Source of the DNA: Chromatiales bacterium
GTDB lineage: Bacteria > Pseudomonadota > Gammaproteobacteria > Thiohalomonadales > Thiohalomonadaceae
Direction of reading: 5' to 3'
Assembly (NCBI GenBank): GCA_003251535.1
Contig: QKFD01000081.1
Coordinates: forward strand, 1 to 35,878
DNA length: 35,878 bases
Shown here: one piece after another, positions 1 to 7,805 of the stretch
Position numbering within the stretch: position 1 is the stretch's first letter
Layout of the letters: each line of letters opens with the position of its first letter
The notes under the pieces: generated by a model
Databases searched by the model: none
Told to the model about the DNA's origin: nothing
Seen by the model: only the letters and a program-made list of their open reading frames with translations
Made by a program: the position numbers and the translations under genes

Positions 1-414
1 GGCGCTCGGTGCCGCCCAGCAGGCCGAAGGGCTCCGCCGCCGCCTGGCACAGGCCAACCCCGCCGCCTTCGAGGCCGCCTGGGCTAGTAGCCTGAACAAC
101 CTGGCGAACTTCTTAAGCACCCTGGGCCGGCGCGAGGAGGCGCTCGGTGCCGCCCAGCAGGCCGAAGGGCTCTCCCGCCGCCTGGCACAGGCCAACCCCG
201 CCGCCTTCGAGGCCGCCTGGGCTAGTAGCCTGCACAACCTGGCGAACTTCTTAAGCGCCCTGGGCCGGCGCGAGGAGGCGCTCGGTGCCGCCCAGCAGGC
301 CGAAGGGCTCTACCGCCGCCTGGTACAGGCCAACCCCGCCGCCTTCGAGGCCGACTGGGCCATGAGCCTCGGCACCTTGACCCTCGCCTACGCCGGGACG
401 GGCAGGATGACCGA
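1..414 (+). repeat. Three tandem 138-bp repeats coding for TPR units
   Basis: The string GGCGCTCGGTGCC recurs at 1, 139 and 277, a period of exactly 138 bp (46 codons). Copies differ at only a few bases, for example CTCCGC, CTCTCC and CTCTAC, which give Arg, Ser and Tyr after EGL. Such high nucleotide identity points to recent duplication or gene conversion, so copy number may vary between strains or be collapsed in assembly. Confidence 0.9.
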
Positions 415-532
415 GGCCCGCGCCAGCTGCCGCGAGGCCCAGCAACGGTTCGCCGCCCTTGCCGAGCGCTACCCAGAGGCGTTCCGCGGCTACCTGGAAC
501 AGACCCGGGCCCTGTGCGAGCAACTGGCATAG
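2..532 (+). CDS. TPR-repeat protein, C-terminal part (5' end outside window)
   Basis: An open frame enters from the left edge and ends at TAG 530-532, giving about 176 residues. It consists of tetratricopeptide-type helical repeats: each unit reads like ALGAAQQAEGL..RRLAQANP, then AAFEAAWASSLNNLANFL, with the small/large residue spacing of TPR units. Three units of 46 residues are almost identical, and a diverged capping unit (SLGTLTLAYAGTGRMTEA) precedes the C-terminus. TPR arrays are protein-protein interaction scaffolds; the partner cannot be read from this fragment. No enzymatic domain is visible in the part seen. The gene shows no link to the iron genes downstream. The class is secure, the function unknown. 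Confidence 0.8.
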   Translation, partial: ALGAAQQAEGLRRRLAQANPAAFEAAWASSLNNLANFLSTLGRREEALGAAQQAEGLSRRLAQANPAAFEAAWASSLHNLANFLSALGRREEALGAAQQAEGLYRRLVQANPAAFEADWAMSLGTLTLAYAGTGRMTEARASCREAQQRFAALAERYPEAFRGYLEQTRALCEQLA

Positions 533-833
533 GTCGCCAGCCTCCGTGGCAGTACAACTGCGCCTATGCCGCAGGCATCGCAGGACACTTAATTTGTAGA
601 GCGGAGACATCAATACCACCGCCCACAGTGCGTCGGCTGGTGCGGGCGACCCATGGGCTTAACAGAGACTGGCTATTGCACGGCGGGTCACCACGGGTGG
701 TTGTCGCAAGTGATAATCTGTATCATTAGCGATTGTGCGCGGCCGGTGGGGCCGTGCTGGCGTGGGTGGCTGGCCCTAGACCCGGCGGCGGGCAGGGGCG
801 GTGCCCCGCTCCACCTTAGCCAAAGAGATGCCT
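533..833. other. Intergenic region upstream of exbB
   Basis: This 301-bp gap separates the TPR gene from exbB. It contains a weak hairpin after the TPR stop (CTGCG 558-562 with CGCAG 570-574, no T-tract) and the Fur-like box at 712-730. No convincing small gene was found: an open frame starting at 653 overlaps exbB in another frame and has no ribosome binding site. Confidence 0.6.
712..730 (+). promoter_or_regulatory. Fur-like box upstream of exbB-exbD-tonB
   Basis: GATAATCTGTATCATTAGC matches the 19-bp Fur consensus GATAATGATAATCATTATC at 14 positions by eye. It lies about 100 bp before the chosen exbB start, as expected for iron repression of a TonB-energising operon. No clear -35/-10 pair was identified beside it, so the promoter itself is not placed. 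Confidence 0.65.
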
Positions 834-1640
834 ATGTCTGCTCCGCTCTATCGCCTTGTACTACCGGCGCTGCTGCTCTGTGCCTCGCCCCCGCTGTGGG
901 CCACTGCTGACGAGACCCACGTCCCTCTACCAGCGGCCTCACCGCCGCCCGCGCTGCTGCCCCACGATCTCTCCCCTTGGGGGATGTTTCTGGCGGCGGA
1001 CTGGGTGGTGCAGGGGGTGATGCTGGGGCTCGCCCTGGCCTCGCTGCTCACTTGGAGTGTCTGGGTGGCCAAGAGTGTGGAGTTGGGGGGGGCGCAGCGG
1101 CGTTTGCGGTTGGCCCTGGTGCAGTTGGCGCGGGTGCGCTCGCTGGGGGAGGCGGCCGGCGCCTTGGCGGGGCAGAAGGGGCCGGCGGCGGCGCTGGTGC
1201 GGGCCGCCCGGACTGAATTGGATCTCTCCTGTGACGCCATGGATAAGGCGGGGGTGAAGGAGCGGACCGCCTCGCGGCTGGAGCGGATTGAGGTGGCGGT
1301 GGGGCGGACCATGGCGCGTGGTACCGGCCTGCTCGCCACCATCGGCTCCACCGCCCCCTTCATCGGGCTGTTTGGCACGGTGTGGGGCATCATGAACGCC
1401 TTTATCGGTATCTCCCAGACCCAGACCACCAATCTGGCGGTGGTGGCGCCCGGCATCGCCGAGGCGCTGTTGGCCACCGGCATCGGTCTGGTGGCCGCCA
1501 TCCCGGCGGTGGTGATCTACAACCTGTTTGCCCGCGCCATTACCGGTTATCGCGCCTTGGTGGCCGATGCCGCGGCGGAGGTGATGCGGCTGTTGTCACG
1601 GGATCTCGACCGCTCTGCGGGCGAGCTGGCGATGGGGTGA
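834..1640 (+). CDS. exbB: ExbB-type proton channel subunit of the TonB system
   Basis: Inner-membrane ExbB/TolQ/MotA-family protein that, with ExbD, uses proton flow to energise TonB. The N-terminus has a hydrophobic signal-like stretch ending near ASPPLWA, then a Pro/Ala-rich periplasmic segment, a first membrane helix ([15 protein letters not shown]), a long cytoplasmic loop, and two conserved helices, [19 protein letters not shown] and [20 protein letters not shown], which carry the family's pore-lining Thr and small residues. ATG 834 is preferred because AAAGAG lies 6 nt upstream, giving 268 residues; GTG 801 and ATG 828 are alternatives. An ExbB with a cleavable-looking leader is known from several non-enteric proteobacteria. 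It is first in exbB-exbD-tonB, behind a Fur-like box. Confidence 0.93.
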   Translation: MSAPLYRLVLPALLLCASPPLWATADETHVPLPAASPPPALLPHDLSPWGMFLAADWVVQGVMLGLALASLLTWSVWVAKSVELGGAQRRLRLALVQLARVRSLGEAAGALAGQKGPAAALVRAARTELDLSCDAMDKAGVKERTASRLERIEVAVGRTMARGTGLLATIGSTAPFIGLFGTVWGIMNAFIGISQTQTTNLAVVAPGIAEALLATGIGLVAAIPAVVIYNLFARAITGYRALVADAAAEVMRLLSRDLDRSAGELAMG

Positions 1641-1646
1641 GGGGCG

Positions 1647-2069
1647 ATGGCGAGCAAGCTGAACCACGCGGGTGATGAGTTGGCGGAGAGCCATGAGATC
1701 AATGTCACCCCCTTTATCGATGTGATCCTGGTGCTGTTGATCATCTTCATGGTGGCGGCCCCGCTCGCCACGGTGGATGTGGCGGTGGATCTCCCCAGCT
1801 CCAACGCCCGACCGCAGCCGCGGCCGACGGAGCCCATCTACCTCACGGTGCAGGCCGATCTGGGGCTGGTGTTGGGCGAGGCGCCGGTGGATCTTGCAGA
1901 GTTGGCGGCGGCGCTGGAGCGGGCCAGTGGGGGCGACCATGAGCAGCGCATCTTTCTGCGGGCCGATCGGCTGGTGGACTATGGCGATCTGATGACGGTG
2001 ATGAATGCGCTGCGCAGCGCCGGCTACATAAAGGTGGCGCTGGTGGGGCTGGAGGGGGGGACGCCATGA
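1647..2069 (+). CDS. exbD: ExbD-type proton channel subunit of the TonB system
   Basis: ExbD/TolR-family protein of 140 residues, close to the usual size. A short cytoplasmic tail ([19 protein letters not shown]) leads into a single membrane helix carrying the proton-relay aspartate at position 25, the same position as in E. coli ExbD. The rest is the periplasmic domain ([12 protein letters not shown]...YLTV...[15 protein letters not shown]). It starts 6 nt after exbB and its stop overlaps the tonB start as ATGA, so the two are probably translationally coupled. The dimer sits inside the ExbB pore and transmits proton flow to TonB. Confidence 0.95.
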   Translation: MASKLNHAGDELAESHEINVTPFIDVILVLLIIFMVAAPLATVDVAVDLPSSNARPQPRPTEPIYLTVQADLGLVLGEAPVDLAELAAALERASGGDHEQRIFLRADRLVDYGDLMTVMNALRSAGYIKVALVGLEGGTP

Positions 2070-2857
2070 GTGATCTCCAGCTGGAGCGGCCGTGCTGGCT
2101 GTTGGGCGGTGGCATCGCCCTGCTGCTGCATGGTGCCGTCGCCACGGCGTTGGTGGTGCGGGAGGCGCCACCGCCGCCGGCCCCGCCGGCCGAGTTGACG
2201 CTGGAGCTGGTAGCCCTGGCGGCGGCGCCCGCGCTGGCCGCGGCCGAGCCGCCCCCGGCCGCGGCACCGATCCCCTCGCCTGAGCCACCCGTTGAGCCGG
2301 CCCCAGTGGCGGAGCCGCCACCCCCACCCCCCGAGCCGCCGGAGCCCGATCCCCTGCCGCTCCCAGAACCGATCCCGGAGCCCCCGCCGCCGCCGCCCCA
2401 GAAGAGGGTGCCCCCCAAGCCGAAGCCCGAACCACAGACCAAGCCGGTGGTTAGCGCACCGCCGCCGGTGGCGGTGCGTCAAGAGCCCGCCCAGGCAACC
2501 CCCTCGCCTCCGCCCACGGTCACTGCGGCGGCGGCCCCGACCGCGACGGCGGCCGCCGCCTCTGCCGCGGAGCGGCGCAGTTTTGAGCTGGAGCTGCTCC
2601 GCCACCTGGAGCGGCACAAGCGCTATCCGCGCCTGGCGGAGCGGCGGCACCAGGAGGGGGTGGCCTATCTGCGTTTTACCCTGGATGCCGCCGGCCGGGT
2701 GTTGGCCCACAGCGTTGAGCGCAGCTCCGGTTTTCCGCTGCTGGATGAGGCGGTGCAGGAGATGATCGAGCGGGCCCAGCCGCTACCGCCGCCGCCGGCC
2801 GGGCTGGTGGCGGGGTCGTTGGAGTTGGTGGTGCCGGTGCAGTTTCGGTTGCACTGA
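2066..2857 (+). CDS. tonB: TonB, periplasm-spanning energy transducer
   Basis: 263 residues in the classical TonB layout: a short cytoplasmic tail, one membrane anchor (about residues 11-31, WLLGGGIALLLHGAVATALV), a long Pro/Glu/Lys/Ala-rich spacer (about 35-165) that crosses the periplasm, and a C-terminal TonB domain (about 175-263) with RHKRYPRLAERR, GVAYLRFTLDAAGRV and SSGFPLLDEAV. This domain contacts the TonB box of outer-membrane receptors, here most likely the receptor encoded at 27412-29511. Last gene of the operon; its start overlaps exbD by 4 nt. A perfect hairpin follows the stop codon. Confidence 0.95.
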   Translation: MSDLQLERPCWLLGGGIALLLHGAVATALVVREAPPPPAPPAELTLELVALAAAPALAAAEPPPAAAPIPSPEPPVEPAPVAEPPPPPPEPPEPDPLPLPEPIPEPPPPPPQKRVPPKPKPEPQTKPVVSAPPPVAVRQEPAQATPSPPPTVTAAAAPTATAAAASAAERRSFELELLRHLERHKRYPRLAERRHQEGVAYLRFTLDAAGRVLAHSVERSSGFPLLDEAVQEMIERAQPLPPPPAGLVAGSLELVVPVQFRLH

Positions 2858-2860
2858 AGG

Positions 2861-2884
2861 GGCCGCCCCCAAGCGGGGGCGGCC
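2861..2884. terminator. Hairpin between convergent tonB and entA
   Basis: GGCCGCCCCC (2861-2870) and GGGGGCGGCC (2875-2884) form a perfect 10-bp stem around loop AAGC. It sits 3 nt after the tonB stop and 15 nt beyond the entA stop on the other strand. There is no long T-tract on the plus strand side (only TGTTTT further on), so it is a plausible shared, possibly factor-assisted terminator. Confidence 0.6.
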
Positions 2885-2899
2885 GCGCTGGCCCCTGTT

Positions 2900-3694
2900 T
2901 TAGGCCCCGAGGGTGGCGCCGCCGTCGATGCGCAGGTCGTGCAGGGTGATGTGGCGGGCGCGTTCGGAGGCGAGGAATAGCACCGCCTCTGCCACCTCCT
3001 CGGGGGTGGCGATGCGGCGCAGTGGGATGCCGAGGCGGTGGCTCTCCAGGGAGCCGTGCAGCACCCCGCTGGCATCCTCGCCATCTGGCCAGAGCTGGCG
3101 CTGCATGGGGGTGTCGGTGGAGCCGGGGGAGACCACGTTGCAGCGGATCCCATACTCCGCCAGCTCCAGGCCGAGGCAGTGGGTGAAGTGGCTGGCGGCC
3201 GCCTTGGCGGCGGCGTATGCGGCCATGCCGACGCGGGGGACGGCGGCGGCGTTGGAGCCGATGGTGACGATGGCGCCTCGGCGGCGCCCCTGCATCCGCT
3301 GCGCCACCGCCTGGGTGAGGTAGAAGAGGCCGTGGCTGTTGACGGCAAAGCTCTCCTCCCAGGCGGCGCGGCTCAGCTCCGTCACCGCCCCTAGGTGGAG
3401 GACGGCGGCGCCGTTGACCAACACCTCGATGGGTCCCCAACTCTGCTCTATCTGCTCTACGGTGGCGGCGAGCTGTTCGCCAGCGGCGAGGTCCGCCACC
3501 AGCGGCTGGATCGCCAGCCCCGCCGCCTGCTGCTGGGCGGCAAATTGCTGTAGCCGCTCCGCTTGGCGATCCAGCGCTACCACCAGCGCCCCGTGCAGTG
3601 CCAGGGCGCGCGCGGTGGCGGCGCCGATCCCCTGGGCGGCGCCGGTGACCAGGGCCAGCTGACCGGCAAACTCCCCCCCCTCAAGTAGCCCCAT
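2900..3694 (-). CDS. entA: 2,3-dihydro-2,3-dihydroxybenzoate dehydrogenase
   Basis: Classical short-chain dehydrogenase of 264 residues. It oxidises 2,3-dihydro-DHB to 2,3-dihydroxybenzoate with NAD+, the last step of DHB synthesis in the cytosol. Visible motifs are the nucleotide-binding TGAAQGIG (17-24), the strand VLVNGAAVL (about 91-99), the catalytic triad S147, Y160 and K164 (YAAAK), and NVVSPGSTDTPM near the C-terminus, which resembles EntA/DhbA. Its start lies inside the end of entB (14-nt overlap), so it is the last gene of entC-entE-entB-entA. Assignment rests on operon context plus SDR motifs; an SDR of other specificity is unlikely here. Confidence 0.93.
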   Translation of the reverse strand: MGLLEGGEFAGQLALVTGAAQGIGAATARALALHGALVVALDRQAERLQQFAAQQQAAGLAIQPLVADLAAGEQLAATVEQIEQSWGPIEVLVNGAAVLHLGAVTELSRAAWEESFAVNSHGLFYLTQAVAQRMQGRRRGAIVTIGSNAAAVPRVGMAAYAAAKAAASHFTHCLGLELAEYGIRCNVVSPGSTDTPMQRQLWPDGEDASGVLHGSLESHRLGIPLRRIATPEEVAEAVLFLASERARHITLHDLRIDGGATLGA

Positions 3695-4604
3695 GGGGCA
3701 CCTCCGCCAGATGGCGCGCCGGTAGCCGCTGCTGTAGCAGCTGCCACCAGGCGTCGAGGGTCATCGCCTCTGCCAACTCCGGTAGCTCGATGGCGGCGCC
3801 GAGGCGCTGCCAGCCGTTCATCAGGGTCATGGTGCGGATGGAGTCGAGCCCCCAGTCGAGCAGGTTGTCCCCCCCTTGGAGATCGGTGGCGGGGATCTGC
3901 AACAGGCCGGCGACTCGCTGGCGCAGGGTGTCGAAACTCCAGCGCCCCTCCCCTTGGGGGGCCTGGAGCTGCTGGAGGAGATCGGCCAGGCTGAGGGTGA
4001 CGCCGCAGCGCTGGGCGACGTAGTTCAGTGCCTGCTGCTGATGGGGGGCGGAGAAGTCGGCACAGGCGTCCGCCACCAGGAATGGCTGGATGTCGCGCAT
4101 GAAGGCGTCAACGGCGGTGGCCTGGCAGCCGATGTGGGCGTAGACGCCGCAGATGATGAGTTGGTCACGCCCCTGCTGCTCCAACAGCTGCTGGAGCGGC
4201 GAGCGCTGGAAGGCGCTATAGCGCCACTTCACCAGCACCGTATCGTCGGCGCCGGGGGCCAGGGGGGCGGCGATGGCGGCCCGTCCATCACTCTCCGGCA
4301 GGGCGGTGAGGCCGGGGCCCCAGAGGTCGTTGAGGAGGCCGCGCTCGGCAGCGGATTGCTGGGCCGGTTGGGCGGTGTAGATGACCGGTATGGCCAGTTG
4401 GTAGGCCGCTTGGCGCAGCCGCTCCACCTGGGCGATCAGCTCGGGGATGGGGTGGGCGCTGCGGTCGTAGAAGTCGAGGAAATACTCCTGCATGTCGTGG
4501 ATCAGCAGGGCGGCGCGCTGGGGATGGGGACGCCAACGGACGCGATTTTGCGGTAGCTCGGTGGCCTGCGGCAGGGGATAGGGGGCGATGCGAGGGATGG
4601 TCAT
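3681..4604 (-). CDS. entB: Isochorismatase with C-terminal aryl carrier domain
   Basis: Bifunctional EntB, 307 residues. The N-terminal isochorismatase domain (about 1-215) converts isochorismate to 2,3-dihydro-DHB plus pyruvate. It shows [16 protein letters not shown] with D37 and the EntB-like [20 protein letters not shown]. The C-terminal aryl carrier domain (about 225-295) carries [16 protein letters not shown], with S255 as the expected phosphopantetheine site, and is charged with DHB by EntE. The first C domain of the NRPS would take DHB from it. The start overlaps the end of entE by 4 nt. Both catalytic and carrier regions are full length. Confidence 0.97.
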   Translation of the reverse strand: MTIPRIAPYPLPQATELPQNRVRWRPHPQRAALLIHDMQEYFLDFYDRSAHPIPELIAQVERLRQAAYQLAIPVIYTAQPAQQSAAERGLLNDLWGPGLTALPESDGRAAIAAPLAPGADDTVLVKWRYSAFQRSPLQQLLEQQGRDQLIICGVYAHIGCQATAVDAFMRDIQPFLVADACADFSAPHQQQALNYVAQRCGVTLSLADLLQQLQAPQGEGRWSFDTLRQRVAGLLQIPATDLQGGDNLLDWGLDSIRTMTLMNGWQRLGAAIELPELAEAMTLDAWWQLLQQRLPARHLAEVPHGAT

Positions 4605-6277
4605 GGTGAGGGGTAGCTCCTGGGGTTGGCGAGAGGGGATCCATGAGTGGCTGCGGCGATTGGGGCGGGGTCGAGTAGGCGGCGCAGGGCCGCCTTATCC
4701 ACCTTGCCCACGGCGGTGAGCGGGAGGCTGGCGATGGCCTCGATGCGATCGGGGATCTTGTATTCGGCCAGCCCCCGCTCCCTTAGATAGCGCGCCACCT
4801 CATGGCGGCGGGGGAGGGGGGCGCTGCCGGGTACGACGAAGGCGCAGCTGCGCTCCCCTAGATAGGGATCCGGCATGGCGACGATGGCCACGTCGGCCAC
4901 CGCCGGGTGGTAGAGCAGATGCCCCTCCACCTCCTCCGCCGCCACCTTCTCACCGCCGCGGTTGATCTGATCCTTGGCGCGGCCGACCACCTGTAGGTTG
5001 CCGGTGGCGGTGAGCCGCACCCGGTCACCGGTGCGGTAGAAGCCGTGCTGGGTGAAGGCGCGGGCGTTGTGGCTGGCGGCGCGAAAGTAGCCGCGCAGGG
5101 TGTAGGGGCCGCGGGTCAGCAGGTGGCCCTCGCTGCCGGGGGCGACGGGTTGGTCGTCATCATCGACGATGGCGATCTCGTCATCCGCGGAGATGGGGCG
5201 CCCCTGGGTGGTGAGGATCACCTCCTCGGGGTCGTCCAGGCGGGTGTAGTTGACCAGCCCCTCCGCCATGCCGAACACCTGTTGTAGCCGGCAGCCGAAG
5301 GTGGGGGCCACCTGGGCGGCGAGGGCGACCGGGAAGGCGGCGCCACCCACCTGGATCAGGGCCAGACTGCTGAGATCATGCTGAGAGTGGCTGCGCGCCT
5401 CGATCCAGGTGCTCACCAGTGATGGCACCAGGGCGGTGAAGGTGACCCGCTCGCGCTCGATGAGGGCAAAGGCGTCGGCGGGGGCCGGGGTGTTGCAGAG
5501 CACCACCGTGCCGCCCCGCTCCCACACCCCCAGACTGCCGGGGGAGCTTAAGGGGAAGTTGTGGCTCACCGGCAGCACGCAAAGGTAGACCGTATGGGGG
5601 GAGAGGCGGCAGATCTCGGCGCTGGCGCGGACGCTATAGAGGTAGTCGTCATGGGTGCGCGGGATGAGTTTGGGGAGCCCGGTGCTGCCGCCGGAGAGTT
5701 GATAGAAGGCCACCGTCTCCGCCTCACTGGTGGGCCACTCCACTGCCGCTGTGCCTGGCAGCGAGCTGAATGGGGTGAACTCCTCCGCCTCACCCACCAC
5801 CACCACTTGGGCCACGCTGGGGGCCTCCGCCATCACCTCCCGCGCCAGTTGGCGGTAGTCAAAGCCGGCGTGGCGATCGGGGATGAGATAGGCCACCGCC
5901 TCGGCGTGGCGGCAGAAGGCGCCTATCTCCGCCCGGCGGTGGGCCGGGAGTGCCACCACTGGTTGGACACCGAGGCGGAGTAGGGCGAAAAAGAGTGCAA
6001 AGAATTCGGCGATGTTGGGGAGCTGGATCACCACTCGCTGGCCGGGGCGCAGGCCCAAGCGCCAGAGTCCGGTGGCCAGGGTGTCGGCGTGGTGTTGGAG
6101 CTGGCGATAGCTCCAGCGCCGCTCGCCACACACCAGCGCCGTCGCCTCGCCAAACCGCTCCGCCAGGGCTGCCAGCCAGTGTGGGAACGGTAGGCCACGC
6201 CAATAGCCCGCTTGGCGGTAGTGCTCCGCCAGCGCTGTCGGCCATGGGGTGAAGGGGGGATCTTGGGGCGGGATCAC
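4601..6277 (-). CDS. entE: 2,3-dihydroxybenzoate-AMP ligase
   Basis: Stand-alone aryl adenylation enzyme of 558 residues that activates DHB with ATP and loads it onto the aryl carrier domain of EntB. The P-loop-like adenylation motif [10 protein letters not shown] begins at residue 195, followed by [16 protein letters not shown], which is typical of EntE/DhbE. Later motifs include [25 protein letters not shown] and, near the C-terminus, [13 protein letters not shown] with the conserved lysine of the final core. It overlaps entC by 4 nt upstream and entB by 4 nt downstream. The order entC-E-B-A is the same as in E. coli. Confidence 0.97.
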   Translation of the reverse strand: MIPPQDPPFTPWPTALAEHYRQAGYWRGLPFPHWLAALAERFGEATALVCGERRWSYRQLQHHADTLATGLWRLGLRPGQRVVIQLPNIAEFFALFFALLRLGVQPVVALPAHRRAEIGAFCRHAEAVAYLIPDRHAGFDYRQLAREVMAEAPSVAQVVVVGEAEEFTPFSSLPGTAAVEWPTSEAETVAFYQLSGGSTGLPKLIPRTHDDYLYSVRASAEICRLSPHTVYLCVLPVSHNFPLSSPGSLGVWERGGTVVLCNTPAPADAFALIERERVTFTALVPSLVSTWIEARSHSQHDLSSLALIQVGGAAFPVALAAQVAPTFGCRLQQVFGMAEGLVNYTRLDDPEEVILTTQGRPISADDEIAIVDDDDQPVAPGSEGHLLTRGPYTLRGYFRAASHNARAFTQHGFYRTGDRVRLTATGNLQVVGRAKDQINRGGEKVAAEEVEGHLLYHPAVADVAIVAMPDPYLGERSCAFVVPGSAPLPRRHEVARYLRERGLAEYKIPDRIEAIASLPLTAVGKVDKAALRRLLDPAPIAAATHGSPLANPRSYPSP

Positions 6278-7479
6278 AGCGCCACCTCTGAGCGGATCCC
6301 GAGCACATCCAGCAGGGTTTGCAACTTGGTGGTGGTCTCCGCCAACTCCTGCTCCGGATCCGAGCCCGCCACAATCCCCGCCCCGGCAAACAGCCGTAGC
6401 CGATCACCCGCCACCTCCGCGCAGCGGATGGTGACCGCCCACTCGCCATCGCCGCGGCTGTCGCACCAACCCACCATGCCGGTGAAGAGATCGCGATCAA
6501 ACGGCTCCAGCTCACCGATCAGCGCCCGCGCTGCCACCGCCGGGTGACCGCAGACCGCTGGGGTGGGGTGGAGGGCACGCGCCAGGTCGTAGGCGGTGTG
6601 GTTGGGGTCATCGAGGGTGCCGCTCACCTCGGTGGAGAGGTGCCAGAGGCGGGGGGTCTTCACCAGGCTGGGGGCTGCGGGGACCTTGAGATCGCGGCAG
6701 TAGGGGCGTAGGGCCTCGGCCACGGCGTCGATCACCAAGGCGTGCTCGTGGAGATCCTTGGCCGACCGTAGTAGCGCCTCTGCGCGCTGCCGATCTTGGC
6801 GTGGATCTGGGCTGCGGGGGGCCGAGCCGGCCAGCGGGTTGGCGTGCACCTGCATCCCTTGGCGGGCCACCAGCAGCTCCGGGCTGCTCCCCACCAGTAG
6901 GCGGCGCGGCGCAGATCCAGTGGGGTCGGCCAGCTCCACGGCAAAGGTGTAGCCGTGGGGGTTCACATTCACCAGCCGGGTCAGGAGGGCCTCTAGGTCG
7001 AGCGGTTCTGACCAGTGCAGATCGAGCGAACGCGCCAGCACTACCTTGCTCAGCTCGCCGGCCGCTATGCGCTGGAGCGCCGCGCTGACCGCTGCGGTGT
7101 AGCGGCTGGTGGCGGGGCGGTCGGTCATGGCGAGGGGGTGGCCGCGCACCGGCTGGCGCGCCTGGACGGTGAGGGGGCCGGGGTGGCGGAGGCAGTCACC
7201 GGTGATCCAGAGGTGGGTCGCGGCGCCATCGAGAAATGGGCAGGCGCCGACGACGTAGGGGTTGGAGATCCCGCCATCGATCGCCGCCCTTAGCGCCGCT
7301 TGAATCTGGGCGCCATCTTGGGTGGTGGCCCGGATGGCGGGGCCCGCGGACCAAGACATCAAGGTCTGCCGGGGGGAGACAAAGAGAAACGGGGTGTGGG
7401 CGAGATGCTGCTCCAGTGAACGCCGGTGGGTCAGTTCGGCGAGTCGGGTGCCCAACGGCAGGTTTGATAGGTCATCCAT
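6274..7479 (-). CDS. entC: Isochorismate synthase
   Basis: Chorismate-utilising enzyme of 401 residues that isomerises chorismate to isochorismate, the committed step to DHB. Family signatures are [13 protein letters not shown] in the middle, [30 protein letters not shown], and the C-terminal [18 protein letters not shown]; this last region binds Mg2+ and the substrate. EntC is separated from menaquinone MenF and salicylate synthases mainly by context, which here is decisive (entE-B-A follow). ATG 7479 is first in the operon and is followed upstream by a leader of about 145 nt and a promoter overlapped by a Fur-like box. Confidence 0.95.
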   Translation of the reverse strand: MDDLSNLPLGTRLAELTHRRSLEQHLAHTPFLFVSPRQTLMSWSAGPAIRATTQDGAQIQAALRAAIDGGISNPYVVGACPFLDGAATHLWITGDCLRHPGPLTVQARQPVRGHPLAMTDRPATSRYTAAVSAALQRIAAGELSKVVLARSLDLHWSEPLDLEALLTRLVNVNPHGYTFAVELADPTGSAPRRLLVGSSPELLVARQGMQVHANPLAGSAPRSPDPRQDRQRAEALLRSAKDLHEHALVIDAVAEALRPYCRDLKVPAAPSLVKTPRLWHLSTEVSGTLDDPNHTAYDLARALHPTPAVCGHPAVAARALIGELEPFDRDLFTGMVGWCDSRGDGEWAVTIRCAEVAGDRLRLFAGAGIVAGSDPEQELAETTTKLQTLLDVLGIRSEVAL

Positions 7480-7545
7480 AGCTTCGGTGTTCTCCCGATT
7501 ATGGGTGCAGCGGGCCTGATGGCGGGTGGTGGGGGTCGCGTAGGG

Positions 7546-7563
7546 GGGCGGCTATTACCGCCC
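7546..7563 (-). promoter_or_regulatory. Hairpin in the entC 5' leader
   Basis: GGGCGG (7546-7551) and CCGCCC (7558-7563) form a 6-bp GC stem around a 6-nt loop in the untranslated leader of entC. It has no T-tract, so it is not an obvious attenuator; it may only stabilise the leader or hide nothing. No known riboswitch fold was recognised. Confidence 0.3.
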
Positions 7564-7627
7564 TCGTGACCCCTGGCCACCCAGTGTGTCGTTGCCCTCC
7601 CGGTCTGCTCCGGTAGGGTGCGCGGCC

Positions 7628-7656
7628 ATGTTATTGAGAATGATCATCAATGGCAA
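7628..7656 (-). promoter_or_regulatory. Sigma70-type promoter of entCEBA
   Basis: On the minus strand, TTGCCA (complement of 7651-7656, 5 of 6 matches to TTGACA) is followed after exactly 17 nt by TAACAT (complement of 7628-7633, 4 of 6 matches to TATAAT). The spacer holds the Fur-like box 7636-7654, so bound Fur would block RNA polymerase directly. Predicted transcription starts near 7620, leaving a leader of about 140 nt before entC. Confidence 0.6.
7636..7654 (-). promoter_or_regulatory. Fur-like box inside the entC promoter
   Basis: GAGAATGATCATCAATGGC (plus-strand reading) matches the 19-bp Fur consensus at 14 positions by eye and contains the palindrome TGATCA. It lies in the spacer of the putative entC promoter. 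Confidence 0.7.
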
Positions 7657-7675
7657 TACGGCATGATGATCATAT

Positions 7676-7694
7676 GCGAATGATATTGACTGTC
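7676..7694 (-). promoter_or_regulatory. Second Fur-like box upstream of entC
   Basis: GCGAATGATATTGACTGTC matches the Fur consensus at 13 of 19 positions by eye. A weaker GATGATCAT element lies between it and the first box (7665-7673). Together they look like an extended Fur site of about 60 bp, which suggests tight iron control of the divergent region. Confidence 0.55.
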
Positions 7695-7805
7695 ATTTAT
7701 GTGAGGGGTTAAGGTCGCTTCCGCTCGGCTGGTCGGGGTTGGGGTTCAACCAATGGGGCCCTTAAAGCACCGCCTTCCTTGGCGCCTGAGTGGAGCGGCA
7801 AGTGA

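Noticed and set aside
653-910. 85-codon frame overlapping the exbB promoter and start
   Set aside because: It runs through the Fur-like box and into exbB in another frame, has no family resemblance and no ribosome binding site.
4601-7479. Salicylate or menaquinone pathway instead of DHB synthesis
   Set aside because: EntB with a fused aryl carrier domain and EntA follow in the same operon, which specifies DHB.
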